Shown piece after piece: positions 8,011 through 16,350 of a DNA stretch of 64,000 bases. Position 1 is the stretch's first letter. Each line of letters starts with the position of its first letter. The stretch lies in the NCBI GenBank assembly GCA_052318935.1, contig JBQRKO010000006.1. One strand, 5' to 3'. Made by a program: the position numbers and the translations under genes. The notes under the pieces are model-generated. The model did not search any database. It saw only the letters and a program-made list of their open reading frames with translations, and was not told the origin of the DNA. This DNA is from Niallia sp052318935 (GTDB lineage Bacteria > Bacillota > Bacilli > Bacillales > Cytobacillaceae).

Positions 8011-9252
8011 ATGTCGAATGAGCCGTTAAATCCGTTCCGACGGGAAATGTATGATTCCCTTGAAAGCTTTGTCGATCATGTAAGTGAATTTTTTGGCTGT
8101 CCTATTACGTTGGAAGATACTCATCATCGTGTTTTAGTATATAGCAGTCACGGTGAGGAAACAGATATAGTTCGTATTTCTACGATTATTAGCCGTAAAG
8201 TTCCCGAAAAAATCATTAATCGTTTGTGGAAGGATGGCGTCATTCCTCAATTGCTGAAAAGCAAAAGACCAATTCGAATTAAGGAGAAAAAAGAAATTGG
8301 CTTAGGCAATCGGGTTGCCGTTTCGATTTGGAGAGGGGAAGAAGTAATTGGCTATATTTGGGCGGTCGAAATAAATAATTATTTAACAGAACAGCAAATG
8401 AAGCAATTGGAATATGCAGCAGCAGCTGGAAAGCATTTGCTCTCCCGTTTTGGCAAAAGCAAAGGACCATCGAGCCAAGATAACCAGGAGTTTTTTTGGA
8501 GGCTGCTAACTGGTCATGTTAAGGAGCAAGAAGCGGAAGTGAAGTTAAAAGAAGTTGGCATTCCTCCATTTGATCAGTTCACCATCATGGTATTCCGATT
8601 TAATAACATCATCAGCAAAGAAGTAGAACGACATATTTTCTATTTATTAAAAATAGCCGAAGAAGTAAAAATTTCATTTTCAACCATAGACGATAATGAG
8701 TTAATTATTTTGGTCACCCCAATCGAAAAGCGTGTAAATCCATCGATAACGTATAACAAATTTATTCAAAGTTTTCCAAAACATTTAAAAGAAAGATTTG
8801 ATATTTTACATGTTAAAGGAGGATTTGGTGGAATCTACAAAGAACTTATACATGTAAAGAAAAGTTACAAGGAAGCGAAAACAGTGATAGAAGTTCAGGA
8901 GAAGTTTCCTGCTGAAGCAGATTCTTTTTTTAACTATCAAGATTTAGGCATTTATCAATTTTTAGATATTTTATTAGAAAAGAGACTGCAAGACGGGTTT
9001 GAAAATATCGCGATTCAAAAGTTAACAGAATACGATCATAGCCATAATACGGAGTTGCTTGCAACTTTAGAAGCGTATTTAGATGAAAGTGAAAGTGTGC
9101 AAAAAACCGCAGCGCGTCTCCATATTCATGCGAATACGTTAACATATCGATTAAAAAGAATAGCGGAAATCATGGATGTAAATTTATCGATGCCTGCTCA
9201 AAAGTTTATGTTATATTTAGATTTAAAGCTGATGCACTGGCGTAAAAAATAA
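8011..9252 (+). CDS. adeR: PucR-type transcriptional activator AdeR
   Basis: A 413-residue regulator. The C-terminal 60 residues hold the PucR helix-turn-helix (SVQKTAARLHIHANTLTYRLKRI), preceded by a GGDEF-like sensory region and an N-terminal domain of unknown ligand. B. subtilis AdeR has this architecture, sits next to ald and activates it in response to alanine. Here it is directly upstream of ald in the same direction, 135 bases apart. The start at 8011 follows AAGGAAGGAG. Assignment to AdeR rather than another PucR protein rests mainly on this adjacency. Confidence 0.85.
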   Translation: MSNEPLNPFRREMYDSLESFVDHVSEFFGCPITLEDTHHRVLVYSSHGEETDIVRISTIISRKVPEKIINRLWKDGVIPQLLKSKRPIRIKEKKEIGLGNRVAVSIWRGEEVIGYIWAVEINNYLTEQQMKQLEYAAAAGKHLLSRFGKSKGPSSQDNQEFFWRLLTGHVKEQEAEVKLKEVGIPPFDQFTIMVFRFNNIISKEVERHIFYLLKIAEEVKISFSTIDDNELIILVTPIEKRVNPSITYNKFIQSFPKHLKERFDILHVKGGFGGIYKELIHVKKSYKEAKTVIEVQEKFPAEADSFFNYQDLGIYQFLDILLEKRLQDGFENIAIQKLTEYDHSHNTELLATLEAYLDESESVQKTAARLHIHANTLTYRLKRIAEIMDVNLSMPAQKFMLYLDLKLMHWRKK

Positions 9253-9254
9253 GG

Positions 9255-9272
9255 TTTGTGAATTTTCACAAA
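9255..9272. promoter_or_regulatory. Perfect 18-bp palindrome upstream of ald
   Basis: TTTGTGAATTTTCACAAA is a perfect inverted repeat just after the adeR stop. A TATACT box lies at 9281-9286, so the palindrome overlaps the -35 region of a likely ald promoter. It resembles a Rex site but has two bases fewer between the half-sites, so the cognate regulator is not clear. Confidence 0.5.
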
Positions 9273-9387
9273 AGACCTGTTATACTTTTATTCTTTTAAA
9301 CAATGATAAATATTTCTATCCGCCTTATGATGATGTTAAGAAATCTAACGTAATAACGTGAGGAAACTTTACAAGGAGGAATAAGAG

Positions 9388-10524
9388 ATGATTATTGGTA
9401 TCCCGAAAGAAATAAAAAATAACGAGAACAGGGTTGCGATTACTCCTTCAGGTGTATCTTTCTTAAAAAAAGGTGGACATGAGGTATTAGTTGAAAATAA
9501 CGCAGGTATTGGCAGTGGCTTCACTAATGAAGAATATGCAGATGCTGGAGCGAAAATTATCAGCGCAGCAGCAGAAGTTTGGAATGCATCTGACATGGTT
9601 ATTAAAGTAAAAGAACCGTTAGCATCTGAATATGTATATTTCCGAAAAGGTCTTATCTTATTTACTTATTTACACTTGGCAGCAGAAAAAGAACTTGCTC
9701 AAGCGTTGGCGGAAAAAGGGGTCACTGCGATTGCGTATGAAACAATTGAAGTGAATGGAAAGCTGCCGCTTTTAACGCCGATGAGTGAGGTTGCTGGAAG
9801 AATGGCAGTACAAATCGGCGCTCAATTTTTAGAACAGCCGCATGGCGGGAAAGGCATTCTGCTTGCAGGTGTACCAGGAGTGAAGAAAGGAAATGTAACG
9901 ATCATCGGTGGTGGTATTGTTGGCACAAACGCTGCGAAAATCGCGATTGGCCTCGGAGCGAATGTTACATTATTAGATTTGAATCCAGAGAGATTAAGAG
10001 AGTTGGATAATCAATTTGGTGCAAGTTTGAATACCGTTATTTCTAATCCAGCAAATATAGAAGAGGCAGTATTGGAAGCAGACTTAGTTATCGGTGCAGT
10101 ATTAATTCCTGGAGCAAAAGCGCCTAAGCTTGTAACAGAAGAAATGGTGAAGAAAATGTCGCCAGGTTCCGTTATTGTCGATGTGGCGATTGATCAAGGT
10201 GGTATTTTTGAAACAGTTGATCATATTACAACGCATGATAATCCAACCTATGTAAAACACGGCGTTGTTCATTATGCAGTAGCGAATATGCCAGGGGCAG
10301 TTCCAAGAACATCAACAATCGCCTTAACAAATGTGACAATCCCATATGCGCTGCAAATTGCCAATCAAGGGGCAGTAGCAGCGATTGAAAATAATTATGC
10401 TATTAAACAAGGTGTAAACACTTTTGATGGTAAAATTACGTATGCGCCAGTTGCGAAAGACCTTGGCTATGAGTATGTATCTGTCCAAGAAGTGATAAAT
10501 AATTTATCAAAAACATCTGTTTAA
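9388..10524 (+). CDS. ald: Alanine dehydrogenase
   Basis: A 378-residue enzyme that oxidises L-alanine to pyruvate and ammonia with NAD+. It starts with MIIGIPKEIKNNENRVA, the family hallmark. The substrate lysine is in VIKVKEP (about residue 74), the catalytic histidine in TYLHLA (about residue 95), and the NAD-binding motif GGGIVGTNAAKIA spans roughly 174-186. In B. subtilis ald is needed for growth on alanine and for normal sporulation. A good GGAGG precedes the ATG. Its expected activator adeR lies immediately upstream, and a strong terminator follows. Confidence 0.97.
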   Translation: MIIGIPKEIKNNENRVAITPSGVSFLKKGGHEVLVENNAGIGSGFTNEEYADAGAKIISAAAEVWNASDMVIKVKEPLASEYVYFRKGLILFTYLHLAAEKELAQALAEKGVTAIAYETIEVNGKLPLLTPMSEVAGRMAVQIGAQFLEQPHGGKGILLAGVPGVKKGNVTIIGGGIVGTNAAKIAIGLGANVTLLDLNPERLRELDNQFGASLNTVISNPANIEEAVLEADLVIGAVLIPGAKAPKLVTEEMVKKMSPGSVIVDVAIDQGGIFETVDHITTHDNPTYVKHGVVHYAVANMPGAVPRTSTIALTNVTIPYALQIANQGAVAAIENNYAIKQGVNTFDGKITYAPVAKDLGYEYVSVQEVINNLSKTSV

Positions 10525-10561
10525 TATAAATCTCTAATTTCCATGTAAGGTAAATAAATAA

Positions 10562-10606
10562 CAGCCGGTTTCTCTTGGATCAGTTTAGAAGAGACCGGCT
10601 TTTTTG
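10562..10606 (+). terminator. Terminator after ald
   Basis: AGCCGGTTTCTCT pairs with AGAGACCGGCT, followed by TTTTTT. Confidence 0.9.
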
Positions 10607-10746
10607 TCTTTTCTCCATTTAACTTCCAAAAAAAATGAAACTATTTTTGAAAAAAAGACGTATATAGAATAGTATGGTATTTTTATACAGCTTCGGTGAT
10701 AAAACAAAAAATATGAAAAGTCATTATAAAAAGAAAGGAGCAAGTT

Positions 10747-11688
10747 ATGTCTCGATATGCTTTAGAAGTTAAAAACTTAACAAAAACCATTCGAAACAAA
10801 ACGATTGTAGATTCTGTCAGTTTTTCGGTTGAAAAGGGGGAGGTATTTGGACTGTTAGGACCGAACGGAGCAGGGAAAACGACGATTATTCGAATGATAG
10901 TCGGCTTAATAAACAGAACAAAAGGTGAAGTTGTCATTAATGGACACTCTTTAGACAGTTCTTTTGCTCATGCGATGAGCAGCATTGGCGCCATTGTCGA
11001 AAATCCTGAATTCTATAAATATATGAGTGGATATAAGAACTTGCGCCACTATGCAAGAATGGCCAAAAAGCAAATAACAGAAGAGCGTATTCGTGAAGTA
11101 GCCAAAATAGTAGGGTTAGAGAAGGCGATGCATCAAAAAGTAAGAACCTATTCGTTAGGGATGCGTCAACGTTTAGGAGTTGCTCAAGCGTTATTACATA
11201 ATCCTGCCATCCTTATTTTAGATGAGCCGACAAACGGACTTGATCCGCAAGGAATAAAAGAATTCCGCAACTACCTTCATGAGTTGGCAGAGCAAGGAAT
11301 ATCCGTGTTAGTTTCGTCTCATTTATTAGCGGAGATGGAGCTGATGTGCCATCGGTTTGCGATTATTGAGAAGGGGGAATTAATCCATATTTCCACAATG
11401 GATGAAACTATAAAAGAAGACGAAGAGGATATTAGAGAGGTTATATTTGAAGTAGATCAGCCTGAAAAAGCGCTGCCTCTTTTAAATAATAGTAATATTA
11501 AATTTGAATTTGTCACACAGAATAAAACAGAACTAACACTCAAGTTAACGAAACTAGCTGTTTCACTTGTGAACAAGCTATTTGTAGAAAACGATATTTC
11601 TGTATATGGCATTAATGTTAGAAAACTAACCCTTGAAGACAGATTTTTAGAGATTACTAGTCAAAAAGGAGAGAAGCAAACGGTATGA
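10747..11688 (+). CDS. ABC-2 type transporter ATPase
   Basis: A 313-residue ATP-binding subunit with Walker A GPNGAGKTT, signature SLGMRQRLG, Walker B ILILDEPTNGLDP and switch VSSHLL. The extra C-terminal 90 residues resemble the BcrA/YxlF group, which export bacitracin-like peptides or unknown compounds. Its last four bases overlap the start of the permease gene (ATGA), so the two are translationally coupled. The cargo cannot be read from the sequence, and there is no adjacent regulator or immunity gene. Confidence 0.85.
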   Translation: MSRYALEVKNLTKTIRNKTIVDSVSFSVEKGEVFGLLGPNGAGKTTIIRMIVGLINRTKGEVVINGHSLDSSFAHAMSSIGAIVENPEFYKYMSGYKNLRHYARMAKKQITEERIREVAKIVGLEKAMHQKVRTYSLGMRQRLGVAQALLHNPAILILDEPTNGLDPQGIKEFRNYLHELAEQGISVLVSSHLLAEMELMCHRFAIIEKGELIHISTMDETIKEDEEDIREVIFEVDQPEKALPLLNNSNIKFEFVTQNKTELTLKLTKLAVSLVNKLFVENDISVYGINVRKLTLEDRFLEITSQKGEKQTV

Positions 11689-12632
11689 TTGGTTTAATTC
11701 ATAATGAACTCATCAAAACATTTGAAAAGAAAATGAGCTGGATATTTGCCATTGTGCTTATTGTGGCATTAATAGGGGCAGGATTGCTTGTTCAAAGAAC
11801 ATCGGATAAGCAAAAAGGGGATACATGGCAGGAATCGGTACAGATGGAAATAAAGGATCTTCAAGAACAGCAAAAAAAAGCGCCTGATCAATACCAAAAG
11901 GAAGATATAGCAGGTCAAATCATGCAAAAACAGTGGAACTTAAAAGAAAATGTTAATCCCTATCCTACGAATTGGTCGTTTATGAATGATTGGGTCATTG
12001 GTTTAAAAGCATTGGTAACTCTTTTTGTTGTGATTATGTGTGCGGGAAATATTTCATCCGAGTATTCAGATGGAACGATTAAACAATTGCTGATAAGACC
12101 ACACAGGCGCTGGGCTATTTTACTGTCTAAATATATTTCCATGCTAATCTATGCGTTATTTTTATTGGTCGTTTTGCTTGTATTTGGCTACATTGTCGGG
12201 ATAATATTTTTTGGAACGGGTAATTTTGTAGATAAAATCGGAGCTTATACCGAAGTTGGTATGGCAGCTGTCAGCGGCGGAAGTCATTTCTTTAAGATAT
12301 TTGCTTATTATTTGCCAGGTCTTTTAATGATTATTACTATGGCCTTTATGTTATCAACATTATTTAAAAACCAGGCAGTCGCAGTTGGTGTAGGCATATT
12401 TGTCCTATTTTCCTCTTCTACGATTGGCGGCCTCATAGTAGGTTATGCAAAAAAGTATACATGGACTAAAGCGTTAATTTTCCCTCATTTAGACCAAACG
12501 ATATTTGTTATGCAAGATAAGATATTAGAAAATATTACGATGCCGATGTCATTAGGAATATTATGTGTGTATTATGTTATCTTTATGGTCATTACGTTTC
12601 TGTTTTTCCAAAAACGAGATATTAGCATTTAA
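11685..12632 (+). CDS. ABC-2 type transporter permease
   Basis: A 315-residue membrane protein with an N-terminal segment, a long extracytoplasmic loop (residues about 35-100, rich in K, E and Q) and then five membrane segments. The cytoplasmic motif SSEYSDGTIKQLLIRPHRR before the second segment is the usual ATPase contact of ABC-2 exporters. It overlaps the ATPase gene by four bases. A terminator follows at once, so this is a simple two-gene operon. Confidence 0.82.
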   Translation: MIGLIHNELIKTFEKKMSWIFAIVLIVALIGAGLLVQRTSDKQKGDTWQESVQMEIKDLQEQQKKAPDQYQKEDIAGQIMQKQWNLKENVNPYPTNWSFMNDWVIGLKALVTLFVVIMCAGNISSEYSDGTIKQLLIRPHRRWAILLSKYISMLIYALFLLVVLLVFGYIVGIIFFGTGNFVDKIGAYTEVGMAAVSGGSHFFKIFAYYLPGLLMIITMAFMLSTLFKNQAVAVGVGIFVLFSSSTIGGLIVGYAKKYTWTKALIFPHLDQTIFVMQDKILENITMPMSLGILCVYYVIFMVITFLFFQKRDISI

Positions 12633-12641
12633 TATAGAAAG

Positions 12642-12680
12642 GGAAGGTTTCTGTTGAGTAGAGGCCTTCTTTTTCTTTTA
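12642..12680 (+). terminator. Terminator after the ABC-2 operon
   Basis: GGGAAGGTTTC pairs imperfectly with GAGGCCTTC, followed by T-rich sequence. Confidence 0.7.
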
Positions 12681-13046
12681 AATAAAAATTACTAAAATAA
12701 AGATTATTAAAAAAATTTCGGCATTTACTTGATGTTATTTGTCTATTCCATTAAAATAATGTTAGATTTCCTAACCTTCTAATAAAAAATGCACTTATTG
12801 TGGACTTTTTAGATTAATAAAAGCTGTTATCGGTATTAATGATGGAAGAATCATTAACATCGGAAATGCGGAAACCTTGATATAATGGATGATATGTTTC
12901 CTAATATGATTGATGACAAGTTAAGAGTTTTCCCGATTATGATAAAAAGTCGGACGACAACAGCTGCTAAATGCAGATTATGGGTCCAACTATAATGTGA
13001 AAATAAGGATTTATGGTTATTGAAAAGAATGAAAAACGATAGCAAT
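12681..13046. other. Region without a recognised gene
   Basis: About 365 bases between the exporter terminator and the small minus-strand gene. Short open stretches exist on both strands but none has a start, ribosome site and family resemblance. It would hold the 3' untranslated part of the small gene at 13047-13184. Confidence 0.4.
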
Positions 13047-13184
13047 TTAGCTGTTTTGAATAATTCGAAGTATATCGTGAGCGTGGTCACCTGCAACTGC
13101 TGTGAAGTTTTCCCAAATTTCATCCCGCAGAAGATCTAGTTCAACAATTTTTTTCGCTAAATCAATTGCTTCCTTGTTAATCAT
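13047..13184 (-). CDS. Small 45-residue protein divergent from tnrA
   Basis: A short gene, absent from any list limited to 60 codons or more. ATG at 13184 is preceded on the minus strand by GAGAGGAG at about 11 bases; the stop TAA is at 13047. The product begins MINKEAIDLAKKIVELD and ends DHAHDILRIIQNS; it is hydrophilic, largely helical and has no membrane segment. In B. subtilis the small ykzB-ykoL operon lies divergent to tnrA and is controlled by TnrA, so this gene occupies the equivalent place; I cannot confirm that the proteins are homologous. A TnrA-like box lies about 45-50 bases upstream of its likely transcription start. Confidence 0.6.
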   Translation of the reverse strand: MINKEAIDLAKKIVELDLLRDEIWENFTAVAGDHAHDILRIIQNS

Positions 13185-13287
13185 TTCAAATAATACTCCT
13201 CTCGATTTTAGAAAAATGTATGCATATATCTTGTTTGGCAGATATAATATGCATTTTATAGGAAAAAAAGAAAATATACATCTATAT

Positions 13288-13304
13288 TGTAAGGTATTCT
13301 GACC
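13288..13304 (-). promoter_or_regulatory. TnrA/GlnR-like box for the small gene
   Basis: TGTAA-GGTATTC-TGACC fits TGTNA-N7-TNACA with one mismatch at the last base. On the minus strand a TATAAA box at 13255-13260 lies downstream, putting the box about 45-50 bases before the start of transcription, the distance at which TnrA activates. Confidence 0.6.
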
Positions 13305-13320
13305 TATTTTTTTAATTAGA

Positions 13321-13337
13321 TGTCAGAAAATCTGACA
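13321..13337 (+). promoter_or_regulatory. TnrA/GlnR box upstream of tnrA
   Basis: TGTCA-GAAAATC-TGACA is a perfect match to TGTNA-N7-TNACA. The -10 TATTAT at 13364-13369 sets the start near 13376, about 47 bases from the centre of the box, consistent with autoactivation as in B. subtilis. Confidence 0.85.
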
Positions 13338-13419
13338 AAAATGGTTTTGTTTTTGGTTAATAGTATTATAATTGCAAATAATGAGATAAATAACTACTTC
13401 AATGAGGTGGGAGGATAAA

Positions 13420-13746
13420 ATGGATCACGAACCATCCTATAAAAAAAGAAAAGTTATTACGATTGGTGTTGTCAGTGAATTAACAGGATTAACAGAGAGA
13501 CAAATAAGATATTACGAACAACGAAAATTGATTTTTCCAGAAAGACCAGAACGAGGAAATCGGAAATATTCTTTTTCGGATGTGGAGCGACTGATAGAAA
13601 TTGCCAACAAACGAGAAGAAGGTGTTCGTACACATGAAATTAGACAGGAAATTATGAAGAAAAATAAAGAAGAAGAAGAACGCAAAGTAAAAAAACAAAT
13701 GCTGCGTGGGCAAATTAATGCACGATTTGGTATTCAAAAAGATTAG
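13420..13746 (+). CDS. tnrA: Nitrogen regulator TnrA (MerR family)
   Basis: A 108-residue MerR-family protein. The winged helix-turn-helix is in VISIG-like VITIGVVSELTGLTERQIRYYEQRK, followed by the wing RGNRKYSFSDVERL. The short C-terminal tail RGQINARF corresponds to the segment through which TnrA binds feedback-inhibited glutamine synthetase. GlnR has a longer and different tail, and no glnA is adjacent, which favours TnrA over GlnR. The ATG at 13420 is chosen because GGTGGGAGG ends 5 bases earlier. A perfect TnrA box lies in its own promoter. Confidence 0.92.
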   Translation: MDHEPSYKKRKVITIGVVSELTGLTERQIRYYEQRKLIFPERPERGNRKYSFSDVERLIEIANKREEGVRTHEIRQEIMKKNKEEEERKVKKQMLRGQINARFGIQKD

Positions 13747-13784
13747 AAAATAACGGTTTAAAATGCCTCGCGTTTATCAGCCTG

Positions 13785-13960
13785 AACTTCCCCTCGCATC
13801 CCCATGTGAAAAGGAGAATAAGTCTAACCTATTGAAGGCGGCGTGAGCGGAGCGATTCCTTTCTATATACGTATAAAAACAAGATACAAAGCACTCTAAT
13901 TCTATCTGCACACGTAAAGCAGGCGAAGCTCCGTCCCTTTTTCCACAAGTCCTTGTAACT
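13785..13960 (+). repeat. Dispersed intergenic repeat, GGCGGCGYGAGCG type
   Basis: The stretch from CTAACCTATTGAAGGCGGCG to GAAGCTCCGTCCCTTT resembles 33245-33390 along its whole length, with clear blocks (AAGGCGGCG, GCAC, AGCTCCG-CCCTTTT) and a diverged middle. No coding sense; no target duplication recognised. Confidence 0.55.
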
Positions 13961-14104
13961 AGCAAAGGACTTTTTTTGCGCCTTAATTAGTTATAGATTT
14001 ATACAAGGGAATTCTATAAACTTTACTTTAGATCGGTATGTAAAAAAATCGGTGTTATATACTAAACAAAAAGCTGTTTAAGAAAGAATCAGGAGCGATT
14101 TTTT

Positions 14105-14869
14105 ATGGGATATATATCTAAAGAAAAGACATGTGACATCATTGAGGTATGTTTGCTTGCTGGCAGAATTATGTTAAGAAACGGTGCAGAAACTTATCGT
14201 GTAGAAGATACAATGATAAGAATTGCAAATGCTTTTGGGGTAGAATATTCCGATAGCTATGTGACCCCAACAGGAATAATTTTTACTTTGGAAGGGTTAG
14301 AACAAACGAACACAAAACTGATTCGTATTATCGAAAGAACAACAAATTTAGAGAAAGTTGTCAAAGTAAATGATGTTTCTAGAAAAATCAGTACTGGCGA
14401 CCTTTCTATTGAAGAGGCGTATCATTTATTAAAAGAAATAGAAAAAGAGAAAAGTACATACAGTGACTGGGAGAGAGTTGTTGCTGCAGCATTAGCAAGC
14501 GGTTGTTTTCTGATTATGTTTCAAGGTGTTTGGGGAGATTTTTTCCCAGCGTTTATTGCTGGTGGAACAGGGCTATTATGTTCCATTTATTTTCACAGGG
14601 TAGTGCAAATTAAGTTTTTTGCAGAATTTTTAGCTGCGTTCCTTGTAGGACTGATTGCCTTTTCAGCGGTTTATCTTGGTTTTGGCAAAGAAGTGGATAA
14701 AATTATTATCGGATCAGTTATGCCGTTAGTTCCTGGATTGTCCATAACAAATGCCGTTAGAGATTTAATGGCAGGGCATTTAGTGGCCGGCATTTCTAAA
14801 GGGGCAGAAGCCTTTTTAACTGCATTTGCGATTGGTTCCGGAATCGCAGTTTTGTTTGTACTTTTATAA
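14105..14869 (+). CDS. Threonine/serine exporter family protein, N-terminal half (YjjP type)
   Basis: A 254-residue protein with a soluble N-terminal domain (about 1-110; it contains GAETYRVEDTM, a hallmark of the ThrE family) and five membrane segments after that. In many bacteria ThrE is split into this YjjP-like part and a smaller YjjB-like part that together form one exporter, reported for threonine/serine or succinate depending on the species. The smaller partner follows after 12 bases. The start at 14105 follows AGGAGCG. The substrate is not decided by sequence. Confidence 0.85.
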   Translation: MGYISKEKTCDIIEVCLLAGRIMLRNGAETYRVEDTMIRIANAFGVEYSDSYVTPTGIIFTLEGLEQTNTKLIRIIERTTNLEKVVKVNDVSRKISTGDLSIEEAYHLLKEIEKEKSTYSDWERVVAAALASGCFLIMFQGVWGDFFPAFIAGGTGLLCSIYFHRVVQIKFFAEFLAAFLVGLIAFSAVYLGFGKEVDKIIIGSVMPLVPGLSITNAVRDLMAGHLVAGISKGAEAFLTAFAIGSGIAVLFVLL

Positions 14870-14881
14870 GGAGTTGCGACT

Positions 14882-15334
14882 ATGATTACTTTTTTTGAAC
14901 AAGCCCTTACAAGTTTTGTTGCATCATCCGCTTTTGCGGTGATATTTCATACTCCTAGAAAAATGCTGCTTCCATGCGGTTTTGTTGGAATGTGTGGCTG
15001 GGTTGCTTATTGGTTTACTGTTTATTATGATATAGATGCGGTTCCTGCAACGATAATAGGAGCCTTTCTAGTAGCAATTATTAGTCTTTTTTTCGCTAAA
15101 AAATATAAAAAGCCTGTTATTATTTTTAGCGTAGCAGGTATTATCCCACTTGTGCCAGGGGGGATGGCGTATGATGCGATGCGGAACTTTGTTGAAAATA
15201 ATTATACCGATGCAGTAAGTTTAGCTGCAAAGGCTTTTCTTATATCTGGATCCATTGCAATGGGATTAATGTTTTCTGAAGTTTTTAATCAATTAATATA
15301 TAAAGTTAATTATAAAAAGAAAGCAAGTAATTAG
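14882..15334 (+). CDS. Threonine/serine exporter family protein, C-terminal half (YjjB type)
   Basis: A 150-residue protein with about four membrane segments. The stretch IPLVPGGMAYDAMRNF is the mirror of MPLVPGLSITNAVRDLM in the preceding protein, showing the two halves are related and complementary. The Shine-Dalgarno AAGGAG lies over the stop region of the first gene, so the pair is co-translated. A hairpin overlapping its stop codon ends the operon. Confidence 0.85.
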   Translation: MITFFEQALTSFVASSAFAVIFHTPRKMLLPCGFVGMCGWVAYWFTVYYDIDAVPATIIGAFLVAIISLFFAKKYKKPVIIFSVAGIIPLVPGGMAYDAMRNFVENNYTDAVSLAAKAFLISGSIAMGLMFSEVFNQLIYKVNYKKKASN

Positions 15335-15372
15335 TAGGGGATATCTACTTTTTACTTGCTTTCTTCTTTTTG
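15319..15372 (+). terminator. Terminator overlapping the YjjB-type stop codon
   Basis: AAAGCAAGTAA pairs exactly with TTACTTGCTTT, followed by CTTCTTTTTG. Confidence 0.75.
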
Positions 15373-15450
15373 TCTAAATAAGAATAAAAATGGGTTTTTT
15401 CTGAAAATCTATACGAATGGATACAAAAATTTTTATTAGTGGGAGGATTT

Positions 15451-16350
15451 ATGAATACATATGATTGCATTATTGTAGGCGGAGGCATAGCTGGTTTGCA
15501 GGCGGCCATTCAATTAGGGCGGTATCAGCATAAAGTGTTAATTATTGATTCCAATCATGGCAGATCTACTTTATGTCGAAGCTATCATAATATTTTGGGC
15601 TATCCGGATGGAATAAGTGGAGCAGAATTACGTACAATCGGTCAAAAACAAGCAAGCAGCTTAGGCGTTTCCTTTTTGCAGTCAACGGTTTTACATGCGG
15701 AAAAAAGGAATGGAGAATTTATATTATCAACAGAGTCGCAAGAACAATTTCATGCAAAAAGGCTGTTATTAGCAACGGGTATTATCGATACAATCCCACC
15801 TTTTCCTGAGTTGTTTCCTTGTTTAGGAATAAGCGTATATGTTTGTCCGGATTGTGACGGCTATGAAGTAAAAGGGAAAAAGACTGTGGTGATTGGAAAC
15901 GGAGAGGTTGGGGCCAATATGGCGTTAACTTTAACTTACTGGACAAAAGACATCCTTTATATCAATCATGGCGGAGAGAAATTAGATGTAGAAGTAGAAA
16001 AAAAGCTGCAAGAACAAAACATCTCCTATATAAATAAAAGAATAAAAGAGGTAAAAACAGACGGAGCAAAACTAAAAAGCTATGTTTTAGAAGGGGAGAT
16101 CGAAGTAAAGGCAGAACATAGCTTTATCGCATTTGGCAAAAATAAAGTAAAGTCCGATTTGGCAAAACAGTTAGGTATCGAGCTTTTGAGTAATCAGCAT
16201 ATTGTAGTGGATAGTCGTACAAAAATGACCAATATCAAAAATGTATGGGCAGCTGGCGATGTTGCAGCACATTCTGAACAAGTGACGATTGCGATGGGGG
16301 AAGGATCACAGGCCGCTATTTGGATCCATAAATCTTTGCTGGAAAACTAA
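15451..16350 (+). CDS. Thioredoxin-reductase-like NAD(P)/FAD oxidoreductase
   Basis: A 299-residue flavoprotein. The FAD motif GGGIAGLQAA is near residues 9-18, the redox pair is CPDCDGYE (about residues 133-140), the NAD(P) motif GNGEVGANMA follows, and the C-terminal FAD contact is WAAGDVA. Real thioredoxin reductases have CATCDG, so this is a paralogue whose electron acceptor is unknown. I start at ATG 15451, because GGGAGG precedes it; the GTG at 15439 lies inside that ribosome site. It overlaps the convergent methyltransferase gene by four bases. Confidence 0.82.
   Translation: MNTYDCIIVGGGIAGLQAAIQLGRYQHKVLIIDSNHGRSTLCRSYHNILGYPDGISGAELRTIGQKQASSLGVSFLQSTVLHAEKRNGEFILSTESQEQFHAKRLLLATGIIDTIPPFPELFPCLGISVYVCPDCDGYEVKGKKTVVIGNGEVGANMALTLTYWTKDILYINHGGEKLDVEVEKKLQEQNISYINKRIKEVKTDGAKLKSYVLEGEIEVKAEHSFIAFGKNKVKSDLAKQLGIELLSNQHIVVDSRTKMTNIKNVWAAGDVAAHSEQVTIAMGEGSQAAIWIHKSLLEN

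Noticed and set aside
12854..13123. 89-codon minus-strand frame overlapping the small gene
   Set aside because: It is out of frame with the 45-codon gene, lacks a ribosome site and shows no family features.
13777..13965. 62-codon minus-strand frame
   Set aside because: It lies wholly in a dispersed intergenic repeat that recurs at 33245 without preserving the frame.
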